A stretch of 64,000 nucleotides of DNA from Burkholderiales bacterium RIFCSPLOWO2_02_FULL_57_36 (GCA_001770855.1 MESE01000091.1:1-64000); one strand, 5' to 3'. Shown: positions 54,520-63,945, numbered from the stretch's first letter. Program-made: numbers and translations. The notes: a model not told the origin generated them from the letters alone.

Positions 54520-55190
54520 TCTTCCGCTTCCTCATTTTCGTTGGGCAGCCACAGGAACAGCCCGGCGAGAATCAGGCCGAGCGACACGGTCAGTCCGGCT
54601 TCGATCAGCAGGATCAGGGCACCAGCGTGGCGCGGCGGATATTGCAGCATCGAACCGTTGATCATCGATCCGGCGGCAACTGCCAGAAAAATCATAAAGC
54701 CCGCGGCCAGTCCGCTTCTCAATAACCTGCCGGGCGCTGCCCACGCCGGCAACAGGCCGGCCAGGTAAAGCAGCACGCCGCCGGCGGCCAGTACCGAACC
54801 CGCCTGGAATGCACCGCCCGGACGGTGCGACCCCGCCCACAGCAGATAGCCGGCAACCAGCATCATCAGCGGCGCCAACACGCGCGTCATCGATTGCAGT
54901 ATCGGCTGCGGGCTGACCGAAAGCCGCAGGCTGTTGCTCCGCGCGTCGCCGGCCATTGCCAGCACGCCGATCAGGGCAAGCAGCAGAACTGCAATTTCAA
55001 GCAGCGTGTCGTAGCCGCGAAAGTTCAGCAGCACGGCGGTGACTTTGGAAGTTACGCCGCTGGCGTGCAGCGTCGCGTCGACCTGCACCGCAATGCGCAC
55101 CGGCGGTTCGGGCAGCTGCAGCATGGCGCCGGCGAGTATGAGCCCGACGCCTGCGCAACCGGCAAGCACCAGCCAGCGCCAGAGCATCAC
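54516..55190 (-). CDS. mnhB: MrpB-like subunit with N-terminal MbhE-type domain
   Basis: A 224-residue protein, longer than MrpB (about 140). The N-terminal 90 residues, with TSKVTAVLLNFRGYDTLLEIAVLL, match the end of MrpA (MbhE type); the rest is MrpB (LAPLMMLVAGYLLWAGSHRPGGAFQAGSVLAAG). This is part of a redistributed MrpA. The start is a GTG at 55190 or the adjacent ATG at 55187, both after AAAGGAG. Confidence 0.9.
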   Translation of the reverse strand: MMLWRWLVLAGCAGVGLILAGAMLQLPEPPVRIAVQVDATLHASGVTSKVTAVLLNFRGYDTLLEIAVLLLALIGVLAMAGDARSNSLRLSVSPQPILQSMTRVLAPLMMLVAGYLLWAGSHRPGGAFQAGSVLAAGGVLLYLAGLLPAWAAPGRLLRSGLAAGFMIFLAVAAGSMINGSMLQYPPRHAGALILLIEAGLTVSLGLILAGLFLWLPNENEEAEE

Positions 55191-55444
55191 GATGAATCTC
55201 CTTTACCCTTGGCTCGCAGGTGCCCGACCGTGTCCAGCAAAAGCGCGCCGGTCAGGCCGGCGCCGAGGGCGGCTTCGGTCAGTGCAATATCCGGTGCGTC
55301 CAACCGCGCCCAGGCGAGTGCCATCAGCAAACCGAATACAATGAACAGCACCACCGCACGAAACAGGTCTTGCGCGGTGATCGCGCGCACCGCGCTCCAC
55401 AGCAATGCCGCCGCCAGCAACAGGTCGAAAGCGATGCCGCTCAT
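55187..55444 (-). CDS. MbhD-type (DUF4040) subunit
   Basis: An 85-residue protein with three short membrane helices and the DUF4040 core RAVVLFIVFGLLMALAWARLDAPDIALTEAALGAG. In MrpA this sequence forms the penultimate domain; here it is a separate gene, overlapping both neighbours by 4 bp. Confidence 0.9.
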   Translation of the reverse strand: MSGIAFDLLLAAALLWSAVRAITAQDLFRAVVLFIVFGLLMALAWARLDAPDIALTEAALGAGLTGALLLDTVGHLRAKGKGDSS

Positions 55445-55752
55445 GGCTGCCGCTCCGCCTGCCAATAGGCGATGCCGCGCCGGCGGGCGCGCCGCGCAAT
55501 CAGGAAGCTGACCGCCGTGCTCGCGGCAAGCACCAGCAGCCAGATCAGCACCAGCTTCAGGCCGGAAGCGACATCCTCAACCCTGAACAGCAAGCCGAGC
55601 AGCGTGAAACCGAGACCGAGGTTGTCAACCTTGGCAAGCGCATGCAGTCGGGTGTACACATCCGGAAAGCGCAGCAGTCCGATGGTCCCGGCCAGGAAAA
55701 ATGCCGCGCCGATAATCAGGAACAGGTCGCTGAGCACATCAATAGCGTTCAT
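55441..55752 (-). CDS. mnhG: MrpG-like subunit
   Basis: A 103-residue protein with the MnhG pattern FLIIGAAFFLAGTIGLLRFPDVYTRLHALAK. The start at 55752 begins the family domain and overlaps mnhF by 14 bp; the stop overlaps the next gene by 4 bp. Confidence 0.93.
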   Translation of the reverse strand: MNAIDVLSDLFLIIGAAFFLAGTIGLLRFPDVYTRLHALAKVDNLGLGFTLLGLLFRVEDVASGLKLVLIWLLVLAASTAVSFLIARRARRRGIAYWQAERQP

Positions 55753-56023
55753 GTTCCGACTCTCCCTTTTCCCGTCGCCATGCACGTTGCGCGAACGCCG
55801 CACCTGTAATCGCGGCTAATAGCGCGAATACCAGAGCCGCATCCACCAGCCCGGGACCGCCCCCGGCGTAGGCCAGCAGCAACAGCACCGCCACTCCCGT
55901 GGTGCCGAACAGCAGCGCCGCCAGCAAACGGTCGGCGGCGGTCGGGCCACGCACGACGCGAACCATCGCCGCCAGCAAATTCAGCAGCAGGAATAACGCC
56001 AGCGGCAAGAGCAGTCCGTTCAC
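55739..56023 (-). CDS. mnhF: MrpF-like subunit
   Basis: A 94-residue, three-helix protein with MnhF features (VRVVRGPTAADRLLAALLFGTTGVAVLLLLAY, LVDAALVFALLA). The start is a GTG within GTGA that also ends mnhE, a 4-bp overlap. Confidence 0.9.
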   Translation of the reverse strand: MNGLLLPLALFLLLNLLAAMVRVVRGPTAADRLLAALLFGTTGVAVLLLLAYAGGGPGLVDAALVFALLAAITGAAFAQRAWRREKGESEHERY

Positions 56024-56496
56024 TGCAGCTCCGTTCCGAACAGGCACGCCACATGTGCTTCGGCATTGCGCACTTCCTGTTCCATCGGCATGCGCGAATC
56101 CAGCACATGCAATTGCAGCCGGTTTCCTTCCAGTCCCGCGCTGAGGGTCCCCGGCAGCAAGTTGAGTATGCTGGCGAGAAATATCTGTTCCGGTTCATGC
56201 GGCAGGCGCAAGCGTATTTCGAGTACGTCGGGGTGTAAATTCAGACGCGGCCGCAGCGCCATTGCCGCTACCTGGATGCCACCCTTGACCGATTTGACCA
56301 AAAAGAAAATGAAAAATACCGGAATGCCGGTAACACGAATATGAACCCGGCCCGGCGGATGCAGCCGCACACTGAGCGCTACCGCCAGACCAATGGTGAT
56401 CAGGCCGGTGATCCATCCGTAGAGACTGCCGCCGGTCAGCATCCACCAGAGCACGCAGAAAAATACCGTGCGCACAGTCACTGCGCGCAGCATCAT
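56020..56496 (-). CDS. mnhE: MrpE-like subunit
   Basis: A 158-residue subunit with N-terminal membrane helices (FFCVLWWMLTGGSLYGWITGLITIG) and the soluble MnhE part (FLVKSVKGGIQVAAMALRP, ASILNLLPGTLSAG). It is the first gene of the eight-gene Mrp-type operon. The ATG at 56496 has a GGAG site; an ATG at 56556 is less likely. Confidence 0.9.
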   Translation of the reverse strand: MMLRAVTVRTVFFCVLWWMLTGGSLYGWITGLITIGLAVALSVRLHPPGRVHIRVTGIPVFFIFFLVKSVKGGIQVAAMALRPRLNLHPDVLEIRLRLPHEPEQIFLASILNLLPGTLSAGLEGNRLQLHVLDSRMPMEQEVRNAEAHVACLFGTELQ

Positions 56497-56923
56497 GTCA
56501 GGCACTCCATGCCGGTGTTCACCTGTTCTCCCGGTGGTTTCATGAGCGGGATTCATTTTTTTGTTGTTGCCGATGGAACACGGCAAGACCGTAGATGCGG
56601 TTCGTGCCGATAAAACGATGACAACATTAAAGTAAATTGGTTTAGAAAGAATGTTTCGCCGGTTTGAAAACGCCGATTAAAAAACTAATCAATAGCAAGA
56701 CAAAAATGATCCATCAGATTTTCGTGCGGGCCGATTACGCGATCGCGCCGGGCGGATCTCGGGCGTCATCCACCCATGCAAAGCCAGAATGAATTTCCAT
56801 TTGACAGTATTCGATATCGGCCGGCTCCTGCCGTAATGCACGCTTTATGTGATACTTCAGGGTATTCGGCAACGTGATCACTGCACTTGGCCAACGTGAA
56901 TTCACATCCATAAAGGGAGACAA
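56497..56923. other. Divergent intergenic region
   Basis: This 427-bp region separates the Mrp operon from the DUF2855 gene and carries their promoters. An AT-rich part lies around 56630-56710. No RNA gene or repeat was recognised. Confidence 0.55.
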
Positions 56924-58039
56924 ATGACATCGGCACCTATACCGGCAGGCGCACTGGATTTCATCGTCCGGCGCGACGATTTGCATGTTCATAAATTCGT
57001 ACCCGGCGCGGCAAACGCGGATACGCAACTCGATGCGGGACAGATCCTGATCAAGGTCGACAAGTTCGCATTCACGTCGAATAACGTGACTTATGCCGCG
57101 TTCGGCGATGCGATGTCGTACTGGAATTTCTTCCCCGCCGAAGACGGATGGGGCCGCATACCGGTGTGGGGATTTGGCGATGTCGTGCAATCGAAAAGCG
57201 ACGGCATCAAGGTCGGCGAACGTTTCTATGGTTACTTTCCGATGTCCGACTATGTCGTGATGCAGCCGGGCCGCATCGGCGAGAGCGGATTCTCCGACGC
57301 GGTTGCACATCGGCAGGCGATGCATCCGCTGTATAACCAATACCTGCGAACAGCCGCGGATCCCGTTTACGACGAACAACGCGAAAGTGAAATCGCACTG
57401 TTGCGTCCGCTATTCGTTACGTCATTCATGATCGACGATTTTTTGGATGACAATGATTTCTTCGGTGCGCGTGCGGTCGTGTTGTCCAGCGCATCGAGCA
57501 AGACCGCATACGGACTTGCATTCCTGCTGGCGCAACGCGGGCGCGACCGATGCGAAGTGATCGGTCTGACGTCGCCCGGCAATGTCGTGTTTACCGAAGG
57601 CCTCGGTTGCTACCATCGCGTCCTCACTTACGATCAGATTGCTTCGCTGCCGAACGATGTGCCGGTCGTGTATGTGGATATGGCGGGCAACGGCAAGGTG
57701 CGCAGTGCTTTGCACCATCACTTCAACGACAACATGAAATACTCGTGCGCGGTCGGCGGCACGCATTGGGATCAGCGCGAAGGCGAGGGCAGGTTGCCCG
57801 GCGCACGTCCGATCCTGTTCTTCGCACCGGCGCAGATCAAGAAACGCACAACCGATTGGGGGCCGAACGGCGTCGCCGAACGTCTTGCCGTCCAATGGAA
57901 AGAATTTCTCGGACCGCTTGGCAACTGGATGGCCGTGATCGAGGGGCACGGCGCGGAAGCGGTCGAACGGGTATACCGGGAAATGCTGGAAGGGCGCGCG
58001 CGTCCCGATCAGGGCAACATGCTGTCGCTGTCCGAGTAG
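56924..58039 (+). CDS. DUF2855 family protein (MDR-like)
   Basis: A 371-residue protein with a medium-chain-reductase-like layout: an N-terminal GroES-like part (ILIKVDKFAFTSNNVTYAAFG, IPVWGFGDVVQS) and a Rossmann part (RAVVLSSASSKTAYGLAFLL, PVVYVDMAGNGKVRS). This is the DUF2855 family, of unknown activity. GGGAGAC precedes the ATG. The GIY-YIG gene starts 3 bp after its stop. Confidence 0.9.
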   Translation: MTSAPIPAGALDFIVRRDDLHVHKFVPGAANADTQLDAGQILIKVDKFAFTSNNVTYAAFGDAMSYWNFFPAEDGWGRIPVWGFGDVVQSKSDGIKVGERFYGYFPMSDYVVMQPGRIGESGFSDAVAHRQAMHPLYNQYLRTAADPVYDEQRESEIALLRPLFVTSFMIDDFLDDNDFFGARAVVLSSASSKTAYGLAFLLAQRGRDRCEVIGLTSPGNVVFTEGLGCYHRVLTYDQIASLPNDVPVVYVDMAGNGKVRSALHHHFNDNMKYSCAVGGTHWDQREGEGRLPGARPILFFAPAQIKKRTTDWGPNGVAERLAVQWKEFLGPLGNWMAVIEGHGAEAVERVYREMLEGRARPDQGNMLSLSE

Positions 58040-58041
58040 CA

Positions 58042-58281
58042 ATGCCCTGGTTTTTGTATCTGCTCGAATGCAGCGACGGCAGCATCTATACCGGTATCAC
58101 GGTCGATGTCGATAAACGATACGCGACTCATCTGAGCGGCAAGGGTGCGCGCTACACACGCTCGCATCCGCCGCAGCAAGTGCTGGCCGTGTTCGAGTAT
58201 GAGGACAGGTCTGCCGCATCGAAGGCGGAGCACGCGATGAAGCAGCTGACGGCTAGCCAGAAGCGCGCGCTTTGTCGATGA
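58042..58281 (+). CDS. GIY-YIG nuclease-fold protein (YhbQ-like)
   Basis: A 79-residue minimal GIY-YIG domain: FLYLLECSDGSIYTGIT gives the YLL/YTG strand pair, with Arg in DKRYATHLSGKGARYTR and Glu in KAEHAMKQL. Small YhbQ/UPF0213 proteins have nuclease activity in some cases. The ATG is 3 bp after the DUF2855 stop, so they share a transcript. Confidence 0.93.
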   Translation: MPWFLYLLECSDGSIYTGITVDVDKRYATHLSGKGARYTRSHPPQQVLAVFEYEDRSAASKAEHAMKQLTASQKRALCR

Positions 58282-58287
58282 CCACGT

Positions 58288-59175
58288 TCATGCAGCCATG
58301 CGTTCCAGCAAAAATGCCACGAACGCCGACGTCTTCAATGCCAGTCCGTCGCGCGCCGGATACACGGCATAAATCGGTGCACCGGGCGGCAAGGTACAGT
58401 GCGAGAGAATTTCAAGCAGCTCGCCTCGCGCCAGTTCTTCCGCCACCAGTTTGCGTGGAATCAGCAACACGCCGCAGCCTGCGGTTGCCGCGGTCACCAG
58501 CGCGCCGCCGTCGTTGATCTGCAGCGGTCCGTTGACACGCACCTTGTACGGGCCGTCCTCGCCGCTGAAAGTCCATTCATCGAACACCCGTCCACCGCTG
58601 GCATAAATCAGGCACGCATGATGAGCCAGTTCGGCGGCTGTCTGCGGCGTACCGGCGCGCGCCAGATAAGCGGGCGATGCCACTACGATGCGCGGATTAT
58701 CCGTCAGCTTGCGTGCCACCAGCGATGAATCGGACAGGGACGATGCGCGGATCGCGACATCGATCTGTTCCGCGATCAGATCGACCAGATGGTCTTCCAA
58801 CTGCAGTGCGACTTTCACTTGCGGATACAAGGCCGTGAATTCCACCAGCAGCGGCACTATCTGGCGCCGCCCCGCCATGGAGCAAGACACCCGCAGCACG
58901 CCGCGCACTTGCTGCTGGTATTGATCGGTGAGCTGCTCGATATTGGTCAACGCGCGATCGATCTGCTGCGCCTCCTGCAATACCATTTCGCCGATCTCGG
59001 TCAATGCCAGACGGCGCGTCGAGCGCTGGATCAGGCGCGCGCCAAGGTCCGCCTCCAGCCGCGCCAATTGCCGCGACAGCACCGATTTACCGCAGCCGAG
59101 TTGCGTCGCGGCGCGGCTGATGCTGCCGGCCTGCACGATTGCGGCAAAAATCGCAAGATGTTGTGGATTGAGCAT
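58288..59175 (-). CDS. LysR family transcriptional regulator
   Basis: A 295-residue LysR protein: winged helix-turn-helix at 1-60 (HLAIFAAIVQAGSISRAATQLGCGKSVLSRQLARLE) and a substrate-binding domain after 90. It is divergent from the NADP-dependent oxidoreductase gene 129 bp away, its probable target. The ATG at 59175 fits the family. Confidence 0.93.
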   Translation of the reverse strand: MLNPQHLAIFAAIVQAGSISRAATQLGCGKSVLSRQLARLEADLGARLIQRSTRRLALTEIGEMVLQEAQQIDRALTNIEQLTDQYQQQVRGVLRVSCSMAGRRQIVPLLVEFTALYPQVKVALQLEDHLVDLIAEQIDVAIRASSLSDSSLVARKLTDNPRIVVASPAYLARAGTPQTAAELAHHACLIYASGGRVFDEWTFSGEDGPYKVRVNGPLQINDGGALVTAATAGCGVLLIPRKLVAEELARGELLEILSHCTLPPGAPIYAVYPARDGLALKTSAFVAFLLERMAA

Positions 59176-59304
59176 TAAAATCCCTTTATTGTCGCGTAAT
59201 AGACAACAATGTAATGCCACATTGCATACTTATCAAGCAACGATGCGACATCTATACTCGAATCTGTCTTTCCTACAACAAGCATTCCCATCGGAGAACC
59301 GCAC

Positions 59305-60318
59305 ATGAGCACAACCAATCATCAGTTCAGACTTGCAGCCCGTCCGGTCGGCGCGGTCAAGCGCAGCGACTTCAACTACACGAATGAGCCGGTGCGCGAC
59401 CCGGCTGATGGCGAGATCGTCGTCAAGATTTTGTACGTTTCGCTCGACCCGGCCATGCGCGGCTGGATGAATGAAAGCAAGGCATCGTATATTCCGCCGG
59501 TCGGCATCGATGAAGTGATGCGCGCAATCGCAGTAGGGCGCGTGGTCGCATCGAAGAATCCGGGCTTCGCGGTGGGCGATCACGTCAATGGTCTGCTGGG
59601 CATGCAAGAGTATGCATATTCCAACGGACAGGGCCTGAGCAAGGTCAATCCGAAACTGGCGCCGTTGCCGATGTTTCTCGGCACGCTGGGCATGCCCGGC
59701 CTGACCGCTTATTTCGGCCTGCTCGAAATCGGCCAGCCCAAAGAAGGCGAAACCGTGGTGGTGTCCGGCGCTGCCGGCGCGGTCGGCATGGTGGTCGGTC
59801 AGATTGCAAAAATCAAGGGCTGCCGCGTGGTCGGTATCGCCGGTGGCGCGGAGAAGTGCCGCTACCTGGTGGAAGAACTGGGCTTCGATGCCGCGATCGA
59901 TTACAAGAGCGAAGATGTCATGGTCGGCTTGAAAACGCACTGCCCGAACGGTGTCGACGTGTATTTCGACAACGTCGGCGGCGACATTCTCGATGCGGTC
60001 CTCACGAAACTGGCGCGCGGTGCGCGCATCGTGATCTGCGGCGCGATCTCGCAATACAACAATACGACACCGATCAAGGGACCGGCCAATTACATGCAGT
60101 TGCTGGTCAACCGCGCCACCATGAAAGGCGTGATGGTCGCCGATTATTATCCGCGGGCCGGCGAAGCACTGACTGAAATGGGCGGCTGGATCGGCGCCGG
60201 CAAGCTCAAAACCAGGGAAGACATTGTCGATGGACTGGAAACATTTCCAGAGACGTTTGCGAAACTGTTTTCGGGCGGGAACAACGGCAAGCTGGTGATT
60301 CGGGTTGCCGAGGCGTGA
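59305..60318 (+). CDS. NADP-dependent medium-chain oxidoreductase (curcumin reductase-like)
   Basis: A 337-residue MDR enzyme of the leukotriene B4 dehydrogenase/CurA group: DPAMRGWMNE, LGMPGLTAYFGLLEIG, GAAGAVGMVVGQIAKIKGCRVVGIAGG, YFDNVGGDILDAVL and an end GKLVIRVAEA. It reduces activated C=C bonds using NADPH. Probably controlled by the divergent LysR gene. A strong terminator follows. Confidence 0.94.
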   Translation: MSTTNHQFRLAARPVGAVKRSDFNYTNEPVRDPADGEIVVKILYVSLDPAMRGWMNESKASYIPPVGIDEVMRAIAVGRVVASKNPGFAVGDHVNGLLGMQEYAYSNGQGLSKVNPKLAPLPMFLGTLGMPGLTAYFGLLEIGQPKEGETVVVSGAAGAVGMVVGQIAKIKGCRVVGIAGGAEKCRYLVEELGFDAAIDYKSEDVMVGLKTHCPNGVDVYFDNVGGDILDAVLTKLARGARIVICGAISQYNNTTPIKGPANYMQLLVNRATMKGVMVADYYPRAGEALTEMGGWIGAGKLKTREDIVDGLETFPETFAKLFSGGNNGKLVIRVAEA

Positions 60319-60351
60319 TCGCATAGCGGTTCCTGATGCGTGAAGTGTGAG

Positions 60352-60385
60352 TGCCGCCCGACTATTTGTCGGGCGGCATTTTTTT
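60352..60385 (+). terminator. Rho-independent terminator
   Basis: TGCCGCCCGAC pairs perfectly with GTCGGGCGGCA around TATTT and is followed by seven T, 33 bp after the oxidoreductase stop. Confidence 0.93.
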
Positions 60386-60606
60386 GAATGAGGATCGTGC
60401 TTGTATTTTGACGCTTGCTTCATGGCGACTCGGTTTTCGATAATGGCAGCCATGCCGGCGGCGCTCGGCGTGCGCACGCAGCGTCCCTGATCATCCTTCG
60501 CAGCCATAACCTCAGGTAATCGTCAGCATGAGCAGAAGTGTTTTTACTTCGTTCACTCCATCCTTTAGCCTTGAGTCTCCCGAAACAAACTCTTTGGAGG
60601 CCAGGT

Positions 60607-60978
60607 TTGTTATACAGCGCATATATCGCGGCAGTGTTATCCCTGCTGTTAATTGCACTATCCCTGAACATCTCCCGATTGAGGCTCGCGCATAAAATCA
60701 GCTTCGGCGATGGTGGGATCAAGGAACTCACGCTAGCCACTCGAGCCCATGGGAATTCGTTGGAGCAATCGCTGGTCTTTATCGTGCTGCTTTACTTCAT
60801 GGAAACGGCCCCAGCCGCAAACGCACAAATTGCACTGATGTTCGGCATCGCTTTTATCGTCACCCGTATCGTCCATGGCATGGCAATGTTTACACGACGC
60901 TTGCTGATTCGCCAAATTGCCCATGTCGCGACAGTCGGCCTGCAGCTTGCGACGGCGATAATCATATTGGCGCGTTAA
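60607..60978 (+). CDS. MAPEG family membrane protein
   Basis: A 123-residue, four-helix protein with the MAPEG pattern LTLATRAHGNSLEQSLVFIVLLYFME and TRIVHGMAMF. MAPEG proteins include glutathione S-transferase-like enzymes. The likely start is TTG at 60607, six bases after GGAGG; no ATG gives a sensible N-terminus. The next gene starts 13 bp downstream. Confidence 0.85.
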   Translation: MLYSAYIAAVLSLLLIALSLNISRLRLAHKISFGDGGIKELTLATRAHGNSLEQSLVFIVLLYFMETAPAANAQIALMFGIAFIVTRIVHGMAMFTRRLLIRQIAHVATVGLQLATAIIILAR

Positions 60979-60990
60979 GGAGAAACGAGC

Positions 60991-61452
60991 ATGACAAGCG
61001 AGGACAAGAAAATTGCGCTCTACAAGAGAGTCAACAGTTTTACCGGCCCACTGTCCCGGACCCGGCATCATTGGCGAACCGAAGTCATCGCAAAAATCCT
61101 GGCGCAATATACATGGCTGAAAAACAAAGGCGAACCAAAGAAGGCGGTCGCCGATATCGCCGAAGAGTGGCGGCGCATGTTCGGCCTGAAGCAGTACTGG
61201 AAAATCAACCAGGTCGCTGACGATACCGTGCATGCGGAAATTCATTTCGAGTGCGCGCTGGAGAAAACCGGCGATGTCAACGCCTGTTATCGGCTGATGG
61301 AATATGATCGCGCCTTGTTGAAGAAAATCGGCGGGCAGCTCGTGGTGCTGGAATCCCGCGCCGATCCAGCGGTGCGCGGCTGCTGCAAGGTGGCTATTCG
61401 GAGGCTGGATGACCAGCGAAAAGACCTGATACCGGCGCATCTCAAAAAATAA
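60991..61452 (+). CDS. Hypothetical protein (153 aa), possibly ATC-hydrolase-like
   Basis: A soluble, basic alpha/beta protein. Its end (NACYRLMEYDRALLKKIGGQLVVLE then RGCCKVAIRR) recalls L-2-amino-thiazoline-4-carboxylic acid hydrolase-type proteins, but the match is by impression only. AAGGAGAAACGAGC precedes the ATG. It is 13 bp after the MAPEG gene and probably cotranscribed. Confidence 0.65.
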   Translation: MTSEDKKIALYKRVNSFTGPLSRTRHHWRTEVIAKILAQYTWLKNKGEPKKAVADIAEEWRRMFGLKQYWKINQVADDTVHAEIHFECALEKTGDVNACYRLMEYDRALLKKIGGQLVVLESRADPAVRGCCKVAIRRLDDQRKDLIPAHLKK

Positions 61453-61548
61453 CCGCTGCGCTTTTTAACGCCTCTCTTACTTGACCGGAGACCTTGGACA
61501 GCAGATCATGCCGTTCAGGAACCGGTTCCGGTGAAGAGGAGTTGCACC

Positions 61549-62454
61549 TTGTTGCGCTTGGAAATAAAACATCTACGCTTGATCAGCACCATCGCCGAAC
61601 TCGGCAATCTCACCCGTGCGGCAGAAGCACTTTGTCTGTCGCAACCTGCGTTGAGCAAGCAATTGGCCGAGCTGGAAGAAAAGCTGGAATTTGCGCTCTT
61701 TTATCGCACCAAAAAGGCGATGGTGCTGACCGAACCGGGCATCGAATTTCACGAGCGTGCAAGGAAAATCCTGGGCGACGTCGTCGAACTTGAAACGCAG
61801 CTTCATCAGTACGCCCACGGCGTCGCTGGAAAGCTGAAAATCAGTATCGATCGGGTTCACCGGGACGATTGGCTGCCGTCGGTCATGAAACAGTTTCGCG
61901 GCCGTTATCCGCATATCGGACTTGAAATCAAGCAAGTGCCGGAACTGCTGCACAGCCTGCAAAACAGGGAAGTCGATATCGTGATTATCGGCGAGGCCAT
62001 CGCGGCGGCCGGAATCGATTACGTTCCGCTCAATGCGGACGAAATGGTGGCTGTCCTGCCGGTGGATCATCCGCTCTGCCGAAAGACTTACATATCGCCA
62101 CATGATCTGGCCGGTGTCGACCTTGTGTATTATTTTGAACTGAAACAGTCTTATCTTTACCGACGCTATCTGTATCCCAACCGGATCAGTCTGGGTTCAT
62201 TCCGTCATATCCAGAATATCGATGCGATCATCGAGCTGATCAAAACCGGGGAAGGCGTCAGCGTTCTGCCAAAGCGAATGGTGGCTGATGCGGCAAGCCG
62301 GAAACTGATCAATGTGCGGCCCATCGGCGAAGACGGTTTTCCGTTTACCTGGTACGCGGGCCTGTCACGGGATTCCGACAAACCTTATCTGGCCGGGTTT
62401 ATCGACTTGTTGAAATCCGAAGTTCTTGGGGAGCAAGGCGGCGCGGATAAATGA
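61549..62454 (+). CDS. LysR family transcriptional regulator
   Basis: A 301-residue LysR protein with HTH (LTRAAEALCLSQPALSKQLAELE) and an effector domain (DIVIIGEAIAAAG, IELIKTGEGVSVLPKRM) like MetR/CysB-type members. A GAGGAG seven bases before a TTG at 61549 sets the start; a GTG at 61531 has no site. It is convergent with the GlxA-type gene. Confidence 0.9.
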   Translation: MLRLEIKHLRLISTIAELGNLTRAAEALCLSQPALSKQLAELEEKLEFALFYRTKKAMVLTEPGIEFHERARKILGDVVELETQLHQYAHGVAGKLKISIDRVHRDDWLPSVMKQFRGRYPHIGLEIKQVPELLHSLQNREVDIVIIGEAIAAAGIDYVPLNADEMVAVLPVDHPLCRKTYISPHDLAGVDLVYYFELKQSYLYRRYLYPNRISLGSFRHIQNIDAIIELIKTGEGVSVLPKRMVADAASRKLINVRPIGEDGFPFTWYAGLSRDSDKPYLAGFIDLLKSEVLGEQGGADK

Positions 62455-62492
62455 CTGGTTTTTCAATGAACAGACGTCATTCCTTAACGCGA

Positions 62493-63509
62493 TCAAGCCG
62501 GATTTTCTGTCGCATGCCTTTGGGCAAACTGCTGCCGATAGCCGCTCGGCGTCAATCCTGACTCGCGCTTGAACACGCGCCTGAAAAAATTGACATCGCT
62601 GTAGCCGACACGATCACAAACGCTTTCGACGCTTAGCTTTGTCGTCTCCAACAGGCGCTTGGCGAATTCCATGCGCATGGTTTGAAGGCAGACGCCCGGA
62701 CTGCAACCCAGGCTTCGGTTGAAGCGGCGGATAACAGTACGTTCACTCACCGCCAGATGGCGCGCCAGGTCAGGAAGGCTAAAGGCTTTGTGCAGGTTTT
62801 TCTGCAGCCAGCGCGTGGCCCGGCTGACCAGCGCGTCGGTCTCCTTGTTGAAGTGGTCTTGCACTGCCGCCATCCGGAACGGCGCTTGCGAAGTCCGGTT
62901 GGCATCGATCAGCAGGAGTTTGGCCGTCTCCGTGGCGACCTGCGTACCGGCAAAAATTTCTACCAGTCTCAAGGCGAGATCCATGTAGGCGGTGGCTGCG
63001 CCGCTGCACAGCAAACGGTCGTGCTCGGTCAGAATTTCATCGGGGTGCAGGTCCACTTTGGGATAGCGCTGGCGAAAGGCCTTGCTCAGACACCAATGCG
63101 TGGTGGCGCGGCGTCCATCCAGCAAGCCGGCTTCGGCCAGCAAAAAATTGGCGCTGCAGTTGGCGGCGATGATCGCCCCATGCTGGTATTGCTCGCGCAA
63201 TGCGGCAAGTTGCGGTCTCAGTTGGTCCAATGTTTGCAGCAAAACTTCCACGCTGTTTAGCGCCATGCCTGGAAGTAAAACCGCATCCGCCATGCGCGCC
63301 GGACTGATCGGACCATCGGGGCTGAGGGCGAGTCCCGAAGCTGTGTGCACAGGCTTGCCATCGACCGATTCGAGCCGCCAGCTAAACAACGGCGCTGCCT
63401 GTTTGTTGCGTTGCGCCCAAACGATGTTCGCGGTCAGGAACACATCGATGGGGCCGGCAATACCGGAAGCAATGCTTTGCTCGAATACCCAAATCGTGAT
63501 TAGGCGCAT
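62493..63509 (-). CDS. GlxA family AraC-type regulator
   Basis: A 338-residue regulator: DJ-1/PfpI-like domain (1-190, with ANCSANFLLAEAG and THWCLSKAF) and two AraC helix-turn-helices (about 225-325: LPDLARHLAVSERTVIRRFNR, VGYSDVNFFRRVFKRESGLTP). GlxA-type regulators control catabolic genes. It is divergent from the tautomerase and reductase genes, probable targets. The start at 63509 (MRLITIWVF) is the family start. Confidence 0.93.
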   Translation of the reverse strand: MRLITIWVFEQSIASGIAGPIDVFLTANIVWAQRNKQAAPLFSWRLESVDGKPVHTASGLALSPDGPISPARMADAVLLPGMALNSVEVLLQTLDQLRPQLAALREQYQHGAIIAANCSANFLLAEAGLLDGRRATTHWCLSKAFRQRYPKVDLHPDEILTEHDRLLCSGAATAYMDLALRLVEIFAGTQVATETAKLLLIDANRTSQAPFRMAAVQDHFNKETDALVSRATRWLQKNLHKAFSLPDLARHLAVSERTVIRRFNRSLGCSPGVCLQTMRMEFAKRLLETTKLSVESVCDRVGYSDVNFFRRVFKRESGLTPSGYRQQFAQRHATENPA

Positions 63510-63696
63510 GGTGTGGAGGATCGGCGAAATTGTTCGGGTGACGAGTAATAGTGACATAGAAGAGGGCGTTTTGCCGAGGAGCGCCTGCCCTCGCGCCGTA
63601 TGTCCATATCGTCCCGCAAGTCGTCCGTATCAGCCCTGTCGCGCCGTGTGGCGCGAGCACATACTGGCAGCTCACGACAACTCAAGGAGAGCACAC

Positions 63697-63942
63697 ATGC
63701 CTTATCTGAATCTGCGTACCGCCAAGGGAATGCTCAGCGACGAGCAAAAACAGACCCTGATGGATAGGTTCACCGATGCACTGGTGGAGATTGAAGGTGG
63801 CGGTAACCCTGAATTCCGCAAAATGGTCTGGATCCAGATCGAAGAAGGAGAACCAGGGCAATGGCAAACCGGTGAAATTCGTCCGTCGCCGGAGTCCGTT
63901 GCCAGCTTCGTGAAGCGGCGCGACGCCGATCGGAGCAATTAG
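63697..63942 (+). CDS. 4-oxalocrotonate tautomerase family protein
   Basis: An 81-residue tautomerase with Pro as second residue (MPYLNLRTAKG), the catalytic base after Met removal. It isomerises keto-enol or alpha,beta-unsaturated acids. AAGGAGAGCACAC precedes the ATG. The following gene starts 3 bp after its stop. Confidence 0.92.
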   Translation: MPYLNLRTAKGMLSDEQKQTLMDRFTDALVEIEGGGNPEFRKMVWIQIEEGEPGQWQTGEIRPSPESVASFVKRRDADRSN

Positions 63943-63945
63943 GCT

